Assembly: GCA_029961685.1 (NCBI GenBank) | Contig: JARWKL010000009.1 | Coordinates: forward strand, 21,819,237-21,883,236 | Direction: 5' to 3' | Length of the DNA stretch: 64,000 nucleotides | From: Aristolochia californica | Lineage: Eukaryota > Streptophyta > Magnoliopsida > Piperales > Aristolochiaceae | Part shown: one piece after another, positions 13,940-26,500 of the stretch | Position numbering within the stretch: the first letter of the stretch is position 1 | How the letters are laid out: each line of letters starts with the position of its first letter | The notes under the pieces: model-generated | Seen by the model: only the letters and a program-made list of their open reading frames with translations | The model's database searches: none | What the model was told of the DNA's origin: nothing | Made by a program: the position numbers and the translations under genes

Positions 13940-15290
13940 GAGTCGACACTCAGTTAAAAATCCCCCGCCTCCCCCTTTTCCCGATGATTGGAAACATGTG
14001 ATATATAAAAACTAAAAAGAGTTTACAATCCCTAAAATTACAGACACTTTTTGGAATTTTCTCTCTACAATTGTGCATTGTGCATTTCCATTTTAGATGT
14101 ATACTTTTTTCTTAAATCAAAACTTGAGCTTTCACCTTTCCCTTCATCTCGTAAACAAAAAAGAGATAAAAGGAAAATAGATCAAAATGAAATGAAAATT
14201 TTATATTTTATGTATGGAAAAAATTTTAAATTAATAACAAATGTAAGTAAAGAAAATTTATTCACACACCACAAACTAACACAGAAGTTTTGTTATCCAA
14301 GTTTTGGAAATTTCACTAGTTCTACCCCAAAAGCTTGGAATTTTATAGGAAATATATTTTTCTACACATGTTTTAAAAAATGGATATGCATGCTTGAAAC
14401 ATGTTAACGATGCAAATGACCTATGAATCCAAACCTTATAAAGAGAATAACAAACGCTCATTAAATTCTCAAGGGAACGTGCGGTGGGATATTTACCTAA
14501 GTCAAACAAGACATTATTTTGCCCATTTACAAAAAGCTTACCTAACAATCAGAGGTGATTGTAAAGTGATTTATCACGTGTAACGGGATTTTTTTTTTCA
14601 AGAATGACTTATGGATTGGGAGTCAACACACAGTTAAAATTCCCCCGCCTCCCCCTTTTCCCGATGATTCCAAAACTTAATATATAAAAACTCAAAAGAG
14701 TTTAAAATGCCCAAAAATTACAGACACTTTTTGGAATTATTTCTCTCTACATTTGTGCATTGTGTAATTCCATTTTAGATGTATATTTTTTCCTGAAATC
14801 AAAACTTGAATTTTCACTTTTCCCTTCATCTCGTAAATAAAAAATAGATAAAAGGCAAAAAGATCACAATGAAATGAAAATTTTTGAGTTTATGTATGGA
14901 AAAAATTTAAAGCAATAAGAAATGAAAGTGAAGAAAATTTATTCACACACCACAAATGAACATAAAAGTTATGTGATCCAAGTTTGGGTAATTCCACTAG
15001 TTCAACCCCAATAGCTAGGAATTTTATAAGAAAGAGATTTTTCTAAACATGTTTTAAAAAATGGATATGCACGCTTGAAATATGTTAAAGATACAAATGA
15101 CCTATGGATCCAAACCTTTTAAAGAGAATAACAAACGCTCATTAAACTCTGAAGTGAACGTGCGGTGGGATATTTACCCGATTCAAACAAGCCATTATTT
15201 TGCCCATTTACAAAAAGCTGACCTAACGACTGTAGATGATTGTAAAGTGATTTATCATGTGTAATGGGCTATATTTTTTTAAGTAATGAC
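13940..15290 (+). repeat. Dimer duplication, copy 1
   Basis: This two-monomer block (landmarks 14420 and 15101) is repeated almost base for base in the next block. The offset is about 1345-1346 bp over most of its length and 1362 bp before a 17-bp deletion in copy 2. Shared private variants include the GGAAACATGTGATATA tail, CACAAACTAACACAG, GTTCTACCCCAAAAGC, GGAAATATATTTTTC and TTACCTAACAATCAGAGG. Identity is visibly higher than between neighbouring monomers, which points to a recent tandem duplication by unequal exchange inside the tetrameric repeat. Confidence 0.88.
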
Positions 15291-16640
15291 TTATGGATTG
15301 GGAGTCAACACTCAGTTAAAAATCCCCCGCAATTGGAAACATGTGATATATAAAAACTAAAAAGAGTTTACAATCCCTAAAAATTACAGACACTTTTTGG
15401 AATTATATCTCTACAATTTTGCATTGTGCATTTCCATTGTAGATGTATACTTTTTTCTTAAATCAAAACTTGAGCTTTCACCTTTCCATTCATCTCGTAA
15501 ACAAAAAAGAGATAAAAGGAAAATAGATCAAAATGAAATGAAAATTTTAGATTTTATGTATGGAAAAAAGTTTAAATTAATAACAAATGTAAGTAAAGAA
15601 AATTTATTCACACACCACAAACTAACACAGAAGTTTTGTTATCCAAGTTTTGGAAATTTCACTAGTTCTACCCCAAAAGCTTGGAATTTTATAGGAAATA
15701 TATTTTTCTACACATGTTTTAAAAAATGGATATGCATGCTTGAAACATGTTAACGATGCAAATGACCTATGGATCCAAACCTTATAAAGAGAATAACAAA
15801 CGCTCATTAAATTCTCAAGGGAACGTGCGGTGGGATATTTACCTAAGTCAAACAAAACATTATTTTGCCCATTTACAAAAAGCTTACCTAACAATCAGAG
15901 GTGATTGTAAAGTGATTTATCATGTGTAACGGGATATTTTTTTTTCAAGAATGACTTATGGATTGGGAGTCAACACACAGTTAAAATTCCCCCGCCTCCC
16001 CCTTTTCCCGACGATTCCAAAACTTAATATATAAAAACTCAAAAGAGTTTAAAATGCCTAAAAATTACAGACACTTTTTGGAATTATTTCTCTCTACATT
16101 TGTGCATTGTGTAATTCCATTTTAGATGTATACTTTTTCCTGAAATCAAAACTTGAATTTTCACTTTTCCCTTAATCTCGTAAATAAAAAATAGATAAAA
16201 GGCAAAAAGATCACAATGAAATGAAAATTTTTGAGTTTATGTATGGAAAAAATTTAAAGCAATATGAAATGAAAGTGAAGAAAATTTATTCACACCCCAC
16301 AAATGAACATAAAAGTTACGTGATCCAAGTTTCTGTAATTCCACTAGTTCAACCCCAATAGCTAGGAATTTTATAAGAAAGAGATTTTTCTAAACATGCT
16401 TTAAAAAATGGATATGCACGCTTGAAATATGTTAAAGATACAAAGGACCTATGGATCCAAACCTTTTAAAGAGAATAACAAACACTCATTAAACTCTCAA
16501 GTGAACGTGCGGTGGGATATTTACCCGACTCAAACAAGCCATTATTTTGCCCATTTACAAAAAGCTGACCTAACGATCGTAGATGATTGTAAATTGATTT
16601 ATCATGCGTAACGGGCTATATTTTTTTAAGGAATGACTTA
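15290..16640 (+). repeat. Dimer duplication, copy 2
   Basis: This is the second copy of the duplicated dimer, with landmarks 15766 and 16448. Compared with copy 1 it lacks about 17 bp at 15330-15331: the end of the C-rich tract and the bases after it are missing, and CCCCCGC runs straight into AATTGGAAAC. From about 16649 the sequence changes to a GGGTGTTAACAC tail that resembles the monomer tail near 12580 and not the end of copy 1. That places the exchange point between the GGGCTATA segment and the GGATTGGG segment. Confidence 0.85.
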
Positions 16641-18099
16641 TGGATTGGGTGTTAACACTTAGTTAGAAATCCCCCGCCTCTCCCTTTTCTCGATGACTGC
16701 AAAACCTAATATATAAAAACTAAAACGAGTTTACAATCTTTAAAAATTATTGACACTTTTTGGACTTACCTCTCTCTACATTCGTGCATTTTGCATTTTA
16801 CGTTTTAGCTGTATACTTTTTACTTAAATCAAAACGTGAGTTTTCCCTTTTCTCTTCATCGTTAACAAAAAACAGATAAAAGGTAAATAGATCATTACAA
16901 AATCAAAATTTCAGGGTTTATGTATGGAAACAATTTAAAGCAATAACAAATTTAAGTAAAGAAAATTTATTCACACACCACTAATGAACACAAAATTTTT
17001 GTTATGCAAGTTTGGGAAATTTCACTAGTACAACCCAATAGCTTGGAATTTTTTAAGAAAGAGATTTTTCAACTCAAGTTTTTAAATAAGGATATGCATG
17101 TGTGAAACATGTTAAAGTTGCAAATGCCTATGGATCCAAACCTTTTAGAGAGAATAACAAACACTCATTAAATTCTCAAGTGAACGTGCAATGGGATATT
17201 TACCCGAGTCAAACAAGCCATTATTTTGCCTAATTACAAAAAGCTGACCTAACGATCATAGATGATTTTAAAGTGATTTATCATGTGTAACGGGCTACAT
17301 TTTTGTAAGAAATGACTTATGGATTGGGTGTCAACATTCAGTTAAAAAACCTTGCCTCCCCCTTTTCCCGAAGATTCCAAAACCAAATATATAAAAACTA
17401 AAAAGATTTTATAATCCCCAAAAATTACAAACACTTTTTTGAATTATCTCTCTACAGTTGTGCATTGTGTTTCCATTTTAGATGTATACTTTTTTCTTAA
17501 ATCAAAACTTGACTTTTCACTTTTCCCTTCATCTCGTAAACAAAAAAGAGATAAAAGGCAAATAGATCACAACGAAATAAAATTTTTAGAGTTGATGAAT
17601 GGAAAAAAATTAAAGCAATAACAAATGTTAGTAAAGAAAATTTATTCACACACCACTAATGAACACAAGAGTTTGGTTATCCAAGTTCAATGCCTTGAGC
17701 TTGGAATTTTAGAAGAAAGAGATTTTTGTACACATGTTTTAAAAAATGGATATGCATGCTTAAAACATGTTAAAGTTGCAAATGACCGAAGGATCCAAAC
17801 CTTTTAAAGAGAATAACAAATGCTCATTAAATTCTCAAGTGAACGTGCGGTGGGATATTTACCCGAGTCAAACAAGCCATTATTTTTCCCATTTACAAAA
17901 AGCTGACCTAACGATCATAGATGATTGTAAAGTGATTTATCATGGGTAAATGGCTATTTTTTTTAAGGAATAACTTATGGATTGACAGTCAACACTCAGT
18001 TAAAAATCCAACGCCTCCCCCTTTTCCCGACGATTGGAAACACGTAATATATATAAACTAAAAAGAATTTACAATCCCTAAAAATTATAGACACTTTTT

Positions 18100-21000
18100 G
18101 GAATTATCTCTCACTACATTTGTGCTTTGTGTATTTCCATTTTAGATATATACTTTTTTCTTAAATCTAAACTTGAGTTTTCACTTTTCTCTTCATCTTG
18201 TAAACAAAGCAAGATAAAAGGCAAATAGATCACAATGAAATGAAAATTTTTGAGTTTATGTATGGAAAAAATTTAAAGCAATAACAAATGTAAGTAAATA
18301 AAATTTAATGCACACACCACAAATGAACACAAAATTTTTGTTATCCATGTTTCGGAAATTCCACTAGTTCGACCCCAATAGCTTGGAATTTTATAAGAAA
18401 GAGATTTTTCTACACATGTTTTAAAAAATGGATATGCATGCTTGAAAAATTTTAAAGATGCAAATGACCTATCAATCCAAACCTTTTAAAGAGAATAAAA
18501 AACGCTCATTAAATTCTCAAGTGAACATGCGGTGGGTTATTTACCCGAGTCAAACAACTAAAAAAAGTACACCAAACTATCATAGATGATTGTAATTTAT
18601 CATGCGTAATGGGCTATATTTTTGTAAGGAATGACTTATGGATTGGGAGTCAACTTTCAGTTAAATACCCCCGCCACCCCTTTTTCCTGACGATTGCAAA
18701 ACCTAATATAAAAACTAAAAATAGTTGAAAACCCCTAAAATTTTCAAACACTTGATGGAATAATCTCTCTCTACATTTGGGCATAGTGTAATTCCATTTT
18801 AGATGTATACTTTTTTCTGAAATCAAAATTTGAGTTTTCACTTTTCCCTTCATCTCGTAAAAACAAAATGATAAAAGGAAAATAGATCACAATGAAATGA
18901 AAATTTTAGAGTTTATGTATGAAATAAATTTAAAGAAATAACAAATTTAAGTAAATAAAATATATTCACATACCAAAAATGTAAGTAAAGAAAATTTATT
19001 CACACACCACAAATGAACACAAAAGTTTTGTTATCCAAGTTTGGGAAATTCCACTAGTTAATCCCAATAGCTTGGAATTTTATAAGAAAGAGATTTTTCT
19101 ACACATATTTTTAAAAAGTGATATGCATGCTTCACACAGGTTAATGATCCAAACGACCAATGGATCCAAACGTTTTAAAGAGACTAACAAACTCTCAATA
19201 AATTCTCAAGTGAACATGCGGTAGGATATTTACTCAAGTCAAACAAGCCATTATTTTGATCATTTACAAAAAGCGGACATAACGATCGTAGATGATTTTA
19301 AAGTGATTTATCATGCGTAACGGGCTATATTTGTGTAAGGAATGACCTATGGAATGGGAGTCAACACTCGGTTAAAAATCCCCCGCCACCCCCTTTTCCC
19401 GTCCATTACAAAACCTAAAATATAAAAACTAAAAATAGTTTACAATCCCTAAAACTTACAGACACTTTTTGGAATTATCTCACTCTACATTTCTGCATTG
19501 TGCATTTCCATTTTAGATGTATACTTTTTTCTTAAATCAAAACATGAGTTTCCACTTTTTCCTTCATCTCGTGAACAAAAAAGTGATAAAAGGCAAATAG
19601 ATCACATCAAAATGAAAAGTTTAGAGTGTATGTATGGAAACAATTTTAAGCAAAAAAAAAGTGTAAGTCAAGATAATTTATTCACACACCACAAATGAAC
19701 ACAAAAGTTTTGTTATCCAAGTTTGGGATATTCCACTAGTTCTACCACCATAGCTTGGAATTTTATTAGAAAAAGAATTTTATACACATGATTTAAAAAA
19801 TGGATATGCATTCTTGAAACATGATAAAGATGCAAATGACCTATGGATCCAAACCTTTTAAAGAGAAAAACAAACACTCATTAATTCTCAAGTGAACGTG
19901 CGGTGGGATCTTTACCCGAGTCAAACAAGCCATTATTTTGCCCATTTGCAAAAAGCTGACCTAGCGATCATTAATGAATGTAAAGTGATTTATCAAGCAT
20001 AAAGGGCTCTATATTTTTTAAGGAATGACTTATGGATTGGGAGTCAACACTCAGTTAAAAATCCCTCACCTCCCTCTTTTCCTACCGATTGCAAAACCTA
20101 ATATATAAAAACTAAAAAGAGTTTACACTCCCTAAAAATTACAGAAATTTTTTGGAATTATCTCTCTCTAAAATTGTGCATTTTGCATTTCCATTTGAGG
20201 TATACTTTTTTCTTAAATCCAAACTTGATTTTTAACTTTTCCCTTCATCTCAGAAACAAAAAAGAGATAAAAGACAAATAGATAACAACGAAATAAAAAT
20301 TTTAGAGTTTATGTATCGAAAAAATTTAAAGAATTAACAAATGTAAGTAAAGAAAATTTATTCACACACCACAAATGAACACAAAAGTTAAGTTATCCAA
20401 GTTACGGAAATTCCACAAGTTCAACCTCAATATCTTGGAATTTTATAAGAAAGAGACTTTTCTACACATATTTTAAAACATTGATCTGCATTCTTGAAAC
20501 ATGTTAAAGATGCACATGACCTATCGATCCAAACCTTTTAAAGAGAATAACAAACGCTCATCAAATTCTCAAGTGAACATGCGGTGGGATATTTACTCGA
20601 GTCAACAAGCCATTATTTTGACCATTTACAAATAGCTGACCTAACAATCATGATGGTTGTAAAGTGATTTATCATGCATAACGGGTTATATTTTTGTAAG
20701 GATTGAGTTATGGATTGGTAGTCAACACTCGATTAAAAATCCCCCGCCTTCCCCTTTTCCCAACGATTGCAAAACCTATTGTACAAAAACTAAAAAGAGT
20801 TTACATTCCCTAATAATTATAGACACTTTTTGGAATTATCTCTCTCTACATTTGTGCATTGTGTATTTCCATTTTAGATGTGAACTTTTTTCTTAAATCA
20901 AAACTTGACTTTTCACTTTTCCCTTCATCTTGTAAACAAAAAAGAGATAAAAGGCAAATGATCATAACGAAATAAAAATTTTAGAGTTTATCTATGGAAA

Positions 21001-23778
21001 ATTTTTAAAGCAATAAGAAATGTAAGTAAAGAAAATTTATTCACACACCACAAATGAACACAAAAGTTTAGTTATCCAAGTTACATAAATTCCACTAGTT
21101 CAACACCAATAGCTTGGAATTTTATAAGAAAGAGAATTTTCTACACATCTTTTAAAAATTTGATATGCGTTCTTGAAACATGTTAAAGATGCACTGACCT
21201 ATCGATCCAAACCTTTTAAAGAGAATAACAAACGCTCATCAAAGATTCAAGTGAACGTGCGGTGGGATACTTTCCCGAGTCAAACAAGCCATTAATTTGC
21301 ACATTTAAAAAAAGTTGACCTAACGATCATATATGAATGTAAATTGATTTACCATGCTTATCGGGCTAAATTTTTTTTAACCAATGACTTATGGATTGGG
21401 AGTCAACACTCAGTTAAAAATACCCCCGCCCCCTTTTTCCGACGATTGCAAAACCTATTATACAAAAACTAAAAAGAGTTTACATTCCCTAATAATTACA
21501 GACACTTTTTGGAATTATCTCTCTCTACATGTTTGCATGTGTATTTCCATTTTAGATGTGTACTTTTTTTTAAAATCAAAACTTGACATTTCACTTTTCC
21601 CTTCATCTTGTAAACAAAAAAGAGATAAAAAGGCAAATAGATCATAACGAAATAAAAATTCTAGAGTTTATGTGTGGAAAAAATTTAAAGCAATAACAAA
21701 TGTAGGTAAAGAAAATTTATTCACACACCACAAATGAACACAAAAGTTTAGTTATCCATGTTAAGGAAATTCCACTATTTCAACCCAATTAGGTTGGAAT
21801 TTTATAAGAAAGAGACTTTTCTACACATCTTTTAAAAATTTGATATTCATTCTTGGAACATTTTAAAGATGCACATGACCTATTGATCCAAACCTTTTAA
21901 AGAGAATAACAAACGCTCATCAAAGATTAAAGTGAACGTGCGGTGGGATATTTACCTGAGTCAAACAAGCCATTATTTTTCACATTTACAAAAAGCTGAC
22001 CTAACGATCATATATGATTGTAAAGTGATTTACCATGCTTAACGGGCTAAATTTTTTTAAGCAATGACTTATGGATTTGGAGTCAACGCTCGGATAAAAA
22101 TACCACCCCCTCCCCCTTTTCCTGACGATTGCAAAACCTAATATATAAAAAATAAAAAAATTTTACAATCCCTAAAAATTACATAAATTTTTTGGAATTA
22201 TCTCTCTCTACATTTGTGCATTGTGTATTTCCATTTTAGATGTGTACTTTTGTCTTAAATCAAAACTTGACTTTTCACATTTCCCTTCATCTTGTAAACA
22301 AAAAAGAGATAAAAAGCAAATAGATGAAAATGAAATGAAAATTTGAGTAAAGAAAATTTGTTCACAGACCACAAATGAACACAAAAGTTTGGTTAACCAA
22401 GTTTGGGAAATTCCACGAGTTCAACCCCAATTGCTTGGAATTTTATAAGAAGGAGATTTTTCTACATATCTTTTAAAAAATGGATATGTATGCTTCAAAC
22501 ATGTTAAATATGCAAATGACCGATGGATCCAAACCTTTTAAAGAGAATAAAAAACGCTCATTAAATTCTTAAGTGAACGTGTAGTGATATTTACCCAAGT
22601 CAAACAAGCCATTATTTTGCCCATTTACAAAAAGTTGACCTAACGATCACAGATGATTGTAAAATGATTTAACATGTGTAATGGGTTACATTTTTTTGTA
22701 AATAATGACTTATGGATTGAGAGTCAACACTTAGGTAAAAATACCCCGCCTTCCCCTTTTCCTGACGTTTGCAAAATCTAATATATAAAAACTAAAATTT
22801 TTTACAATCCCTAATAATTACAAACACTTTTTGGAATTATCTCTCACTAAATTTGTGCATTCTACATTTTCATTTTAGTTGTATACTTTTTTCTTAAATC
22901 AAAACTTGAGTTTTCACTTTTCCCTTCATCTCGTAAACAAAAAAAAAAAAAGGCAAATAGATCACATCAAAATGAAAATTTTAGAGTTTATGTGTGGAAA
23001 AAATTTTAAGCAATAACAAATGTATGTAAATAAAATTGATTCACACACCACAAATGAACACATAAGTTTTGTTATCCAAGTTTGGGAAATTCCACTAGTT
23101 CAACCCCAATAGCTTGGAATTTTATAAGAAAGAGATTTTTTTATACATGTTTTAAAAAATGGATATGCATGCTTGAAAGATGTTAAAGATGCAAATGACC
23201 TATGGATCCAAACCATTTAAAGAGAATAACAAACACTCATTAAATTCTTAACTGAACGTGCGGTGGGAAATTTACCTGAGTCAAACAAACCATTATTTTG
23301 CCCATTTACAAATACCTCACCTAATGATCGTAAATGATTGTAAAGTGATTAATCATATGTAACCGGCTATATTTTTTAAGGAATAACTTATGGATTTGGA
23401 GTCAACACTTAGTTAAAAATCCCCCACGTTCTCCTTTTCCCGACGATAACAAAACCTAATATATAAAAATTAAAAAGAGTTTACAATCCCTAAAACTTAT
23501 AGACACTTTTTGGAATTATCTCTCTAGATTTGTGCATTGTGCATTTTCCATTTTATATGTATATGTTTTTCTTAAATCAAAACTTGAGTTTTCACTTTCC
23601 CCTTCATCTCGTAATCAAAAAACAGATAAAAGGCAAATAGATCACAACAAAATGAAAATTTTAGAGTTTATATATGGAAAAATTTTTAAGCAATAACAAA
23701 TGTAAGTAAAGAAAATTTATTCACACACTACAAATGAACAGAAATATTTTGTTATCCAAGTTTGCGAAATTCCACTAG
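18100..23778 (+). repeat. Irregular monomers, no clear higher-order repeat
   Basis: Landmarks are at 18468, 19157, 19840, 20520, 21198, 21879, 22520 and 23199. The monomers ending at 21198 and 21879 form a close pair. Both have TTACATTCCCTAATAATTA (20801 and 21480, offset 679), a TTTTAAAAATTTGATAT variant, CAAAGATTMAAGTG and TTTACCATGCTTA. The landmark at 22520 ends a 641-bp monomer with about 40 bp deleted at 22343-22346. In one monomer the purine spacer near 22938 has collapsed to a run of A. No gene is seen. Confidence 0.85.
18943..19010 (+). repeat. Internal 34-bp tandem duplication
   Basis: The segment AAATKTAAGTAAAKAAAA with its following TATTCACAYACCA occurs twice in a row, starting at 18943 and 18977, with a few differences between the copies. 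Other monomers have it once. The copies differ at several bases, so the duplication is probably not very recent. Confidence 0.75.
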
Positions 23779-24104
23779 TCCATTGACTAGTTTGCTCTGA
23801 TTCCGTCACATAGTTATGTTATACATATTCTAACCAGGGTTTTCTGATTCGGTCTCAACTCGGATACATGAAAATCCAAGTTAAATCAGGACTCGCCAGT
23901 TAAATGACGGAACTTTGGGCAAGTTGGAAAGGATTCAGTCAGAACAAAGCTGTGTTCGTCCCTTCAACCCGATTTGCCCAGTAGGGAAGAATCCAATCAA
24001 CTCGCCGACTCCCAAATCCATGATTCCAACGTTACTAGGAATAAATTATAGTTAAATCGGACCGGTTCGTTTTTTCCCTCGACTGTCAATAGCGGGTGGT
24101 GACC
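23779..24104. mobile_element. Unrelated ~326-bp insertion in the satellite (possible transposon fragment)
   Basis: Satellite sequence breaks off after TTCCACTAG at 23778 and resumes near 24105-24111 with CCCCAATAGCTTGG. The monomer spans 1007 bp. The insert is clearly richer in GC than the satellite and matches no part of the monomer. It holds TCTCAACTCGG, GACTCGCC and CAACTCGCCGACTC, and a partial internal echo (AGTTAAATCAGGA and AGTTAAATCGGA). An ACTAG direct repeat lies at 23774-23778 and 23786-23790, but no clean target-site duplication joins the two ends, and the bases TCAA of the satellite appear to be replaced. No convincing open frame, LTR ends or tRNA-like promoter is visible. It could be a truncated LTR-retrotransposon or another mobile-element fragment, or filler DNA captured during break repair. 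The satellite boundaries are certain; the identity is not. Confidence 0.6.
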
Positions 24105-26500
24105 TTCACTCCCCAATAGCTTGGAATTTTATAATAAAGAGATTTTTCTACACATGTTTTAAAAAATGGATATGCATGCTTCAAACATGTTAAAGATGCA
24201 AACGACCTATGGATTCAAACATTTTAAAAAGAATAACAAACTCTCATTAAATTCTCAAGTGAACGTGCGGTGGGATATTGACCCAAGTCAAACAAGCCAT
24301 TATTTTTCCCACTTACAAAAAGCTGACCTAACGATCGTAGATGATTTTAAAGTGATTTATCATGCGTAACAGGCTTTATTTTTTTAGGAACTGCTTATGG
24401 ATTGGGAGTGAACACTCAGTTAAAAATCCCATGGCTCCCCCTTTTCCCGACGATTGCAAAACCTTATATATAAAAACTAAAATGAGTTAACAATCCCTAA
24501 AAATTACAGAGATTTTTTGGAATCATCTCTCTCTACATTTGTGCATTGTGCATTTCCATTTTAGATGTATACCTTTTTCTTAAATCTAAACTTAATTTTT
24601 CACTTTTCCCTTCATTTCCTAAACAAAAAAGAGAAAAAAGGCAAATAGATCACAACGAAATGAAAATTTTAGAGTTGATGTATGAAAATAATATAAAGCT
24701 GTAAAAAAATGTATGTAAAGAAAATTCATTAACACACCACAAATGAACACAAAAGTTTTGTTATCCAAGTTTGGGAAATTCCATTTCAACCCCAATAGCT
24801 TGGAATTTTATAAGAAAGAGATTTTTCTATACAAGTTTTAAAAAATGGATATGCATGCTTGAAACATGTTAAAGATGCAAATGACCTACGATTCCAAACC
24901 TTTTAAAGAGAATAACAAACACTCATTAAATTCTCAAGTGAATGTGCAATAGGATGTTTACCCGAGACAAACAAGCTATTATTTTGCCCATTAAGAAAAA
25001 GCTGATCTAACGATCATAAGTGATTGTAAAGTGATTTATCTTGCGTAAAGGGCTATATTTTTTTATGGAATGACTTATGGATTGGGAGTCAACACTCAGT
25101 TAAAAATTCCCCGCCTCCCCCTTTTCCCGACAATTGCAAAACCTACTATATAAAAACTAAAAAGAGTTTATAATCCCTCAAAAATACAGACAATTTTTGG
25201 AATTATCTCTCTCTACAATTGTATATTGTGCATTTCCATTTTAGATGTATATTTTTTTCTTAAATCTAAAGAAATGAAAATTTAAAGCATTAACAATTGT
25301 AAGTAAAGAAAATTTATTCACACCCCACAAATGAACACAAAAGTTTAGTTATCGAAGTTTCGGAAATTCCACTAGTTCAACCCCAATAGCTTGGAATTTT
25401 ATTAGAAAGAGATTTTTCTACACATCTTTTAAAAAATAGATATGCATGCTTCAAACATGTTAAAGATGTTGTTGAATTTGTTTGTATCGACTAGGCCAAT
25501 CCTTGTTTAAGATCCATGTGGATGCTTTACTAATAGGTTCGAGCCTTTTAGCTCACTGGTTTCAATAGATGCAAATGACCTATCGAATCAAACCTTTTAA
25601 AGAGAATAACAAACGCTCATTAAATTCTCAAGTCAACGTGCGGTGGGATATTTACTCGAGTCAAACAAGCGATTATTTTGAGCATTTACATAAAGCTGAC
25701 CTAACGATCACAGATGATTGTAAAGTTATTTATCATGCGTAACGGGCTATATTTTTGTAAGGAATGACTTATGGATTGGGAGCCAACACTCAATTAAAAA
25801 TTCCCTGTCTCCCCCTTTTCCCGACTATTGAAAAACTTTTTATACAAAAACTAAAAAGAGTTTACAATCCCTAATAACTATAGACACTTTTTGGAATTAC
25901 CTCTCTCTACATTTGTTATTGTATATTTCCATTTTATATGTATACTTTTTTCTTAAATCTAAATTTGAGTTTCACTTTTCTCTTCATTTCGTAAACAAAA
26001 AAAGGGATAAACGGCAAATAGATCACAACGAAATGAAAATTTTAGAGTTGATGTATGGAAAAAATTTAAAGCAGTAACAAATGTTAAGTAAAGAAAATTT
26101 ATTGATACACCACAAATGAAAACAAAAGTTTTGTAATCCAAGTTTGGGAAATTCCACTAGTTCAACCCCAATAGCTTGGAATTTTATAAGAAAGAGATTT
26201 TTCTAGACATGTTTTAAAAAATGGATATGCTTGTTTGAAACATTTTAAAGATGCAAATGACCAATGATTCTAAACCTTTTAAAGAGAATAACAAACACTC
26301 ATTAAATTCTCAAGTGAACGTGTAGTGGGATGTTTACCAGAGACAATTAAGCCATTATTTTGCCCATTTACAAAAAGCTGACCTAATGATCATAAATGAT
26401 TGTAAAAGGATTTATCATGCGTAACGGGCTATACTTTTGTAAGGAATGACTTATGGATTGGGAGTCAACACTCAGTTAAAAATCCCCCACCTCCCCCTTT
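24105..26500 (+). repeat. Satellite monomers between the two insertions and the hexameric domain
   Basis: Landmarks are at 24206, 24885, 25579 and 26261. The monomer ending at 25579 has lost about 85-90 bp at 25270-25271, where TTAAATCTAAA joins GAAATGAAAA, and has gained the 98-bp insertion described separately. Its total length of 694 bp therefore looks nearly normal. No gene is seen. Confidence 0.88.
25469..25566. mobile_element. 98-bp insertion with 5-bp direct repeat (solo-LTR-like or other small element)
   Basis: The satellite is interrupted right after TTAAAGATG (ending 25468) and resumes at GCAAATGACC. The pentamer AGATG flanks the insert at 25464-25468 and 25567-25571, as expected of a 5-bp target-site duplication. 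The ends read TTGTTGAATTTG and GGTTTCAAT; TTGAA and TTCAA near the ends are inverted. A TG...CA pair lies one base inside on the left and two bases inside on the right. LTR retrotransposons make 5-bp duplications and end in TG...CA, so a very short solo LTR is possible, but the offsets do not fit exactly. GGTTCGAGCC at 25536-25545 resembles a pol III B box and TAGCTCACTGG follows it, in the wrong order for a tRNA promoter. The element family is not recognised. Confidence 0.6.

Larger units (their letters stand above)
1..18100 (+). repeat. Tetrameric higher-order repeat domain (~2.7 kb HOR)
   Basis: Monomer landmarks are at 421, 1102, 1783, 2460, 3134, 3812, 4492, 4919, 5599, 6277, 6987, 7672, 8339, 9019, 9697, 10378, 11022, 11703, 12380, 13060, 13739, 14420, 15101, 15766, 16448, 17127 and 17786. 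A D-type monomer has TTAATTAATA in place of AAAGCAATA and CACAAACRAACAC (or ACTAAC) in place of CACAAATGAACAC. It recurs at 421, 3134, 5599, 9019, 11703, 14420 and 15766. The spacings are 2713, 2465 (one copy carries a ~253-bp deletion), 3420 (one extra monomer), 2684, 2717 and 1346 (dimer duplication). The monomer after D often has the tail GATTGGAAACCC and ATTACGAAATG. The monomer before D shows CAATAACAATAAGTAAAG near 4733, 8153 and 10868. Tails starting GGGTGTT near 12580 and 16650, and GGAAACAYGT near 13990 and 18031, keep the same phase once the duplication is removed. Confidence 0.8.

Noticed and set aside
25536..25560. tRNA-like B box (GGTTCGAGCC) and A-box-like TAGCTCACTGG in the 98-bp insertion
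   Set aside because: The B-like motif comes before the A-like motif, opposite to a pol III internal promoter, and both are imperfect. There is no tRNA or SINE call.
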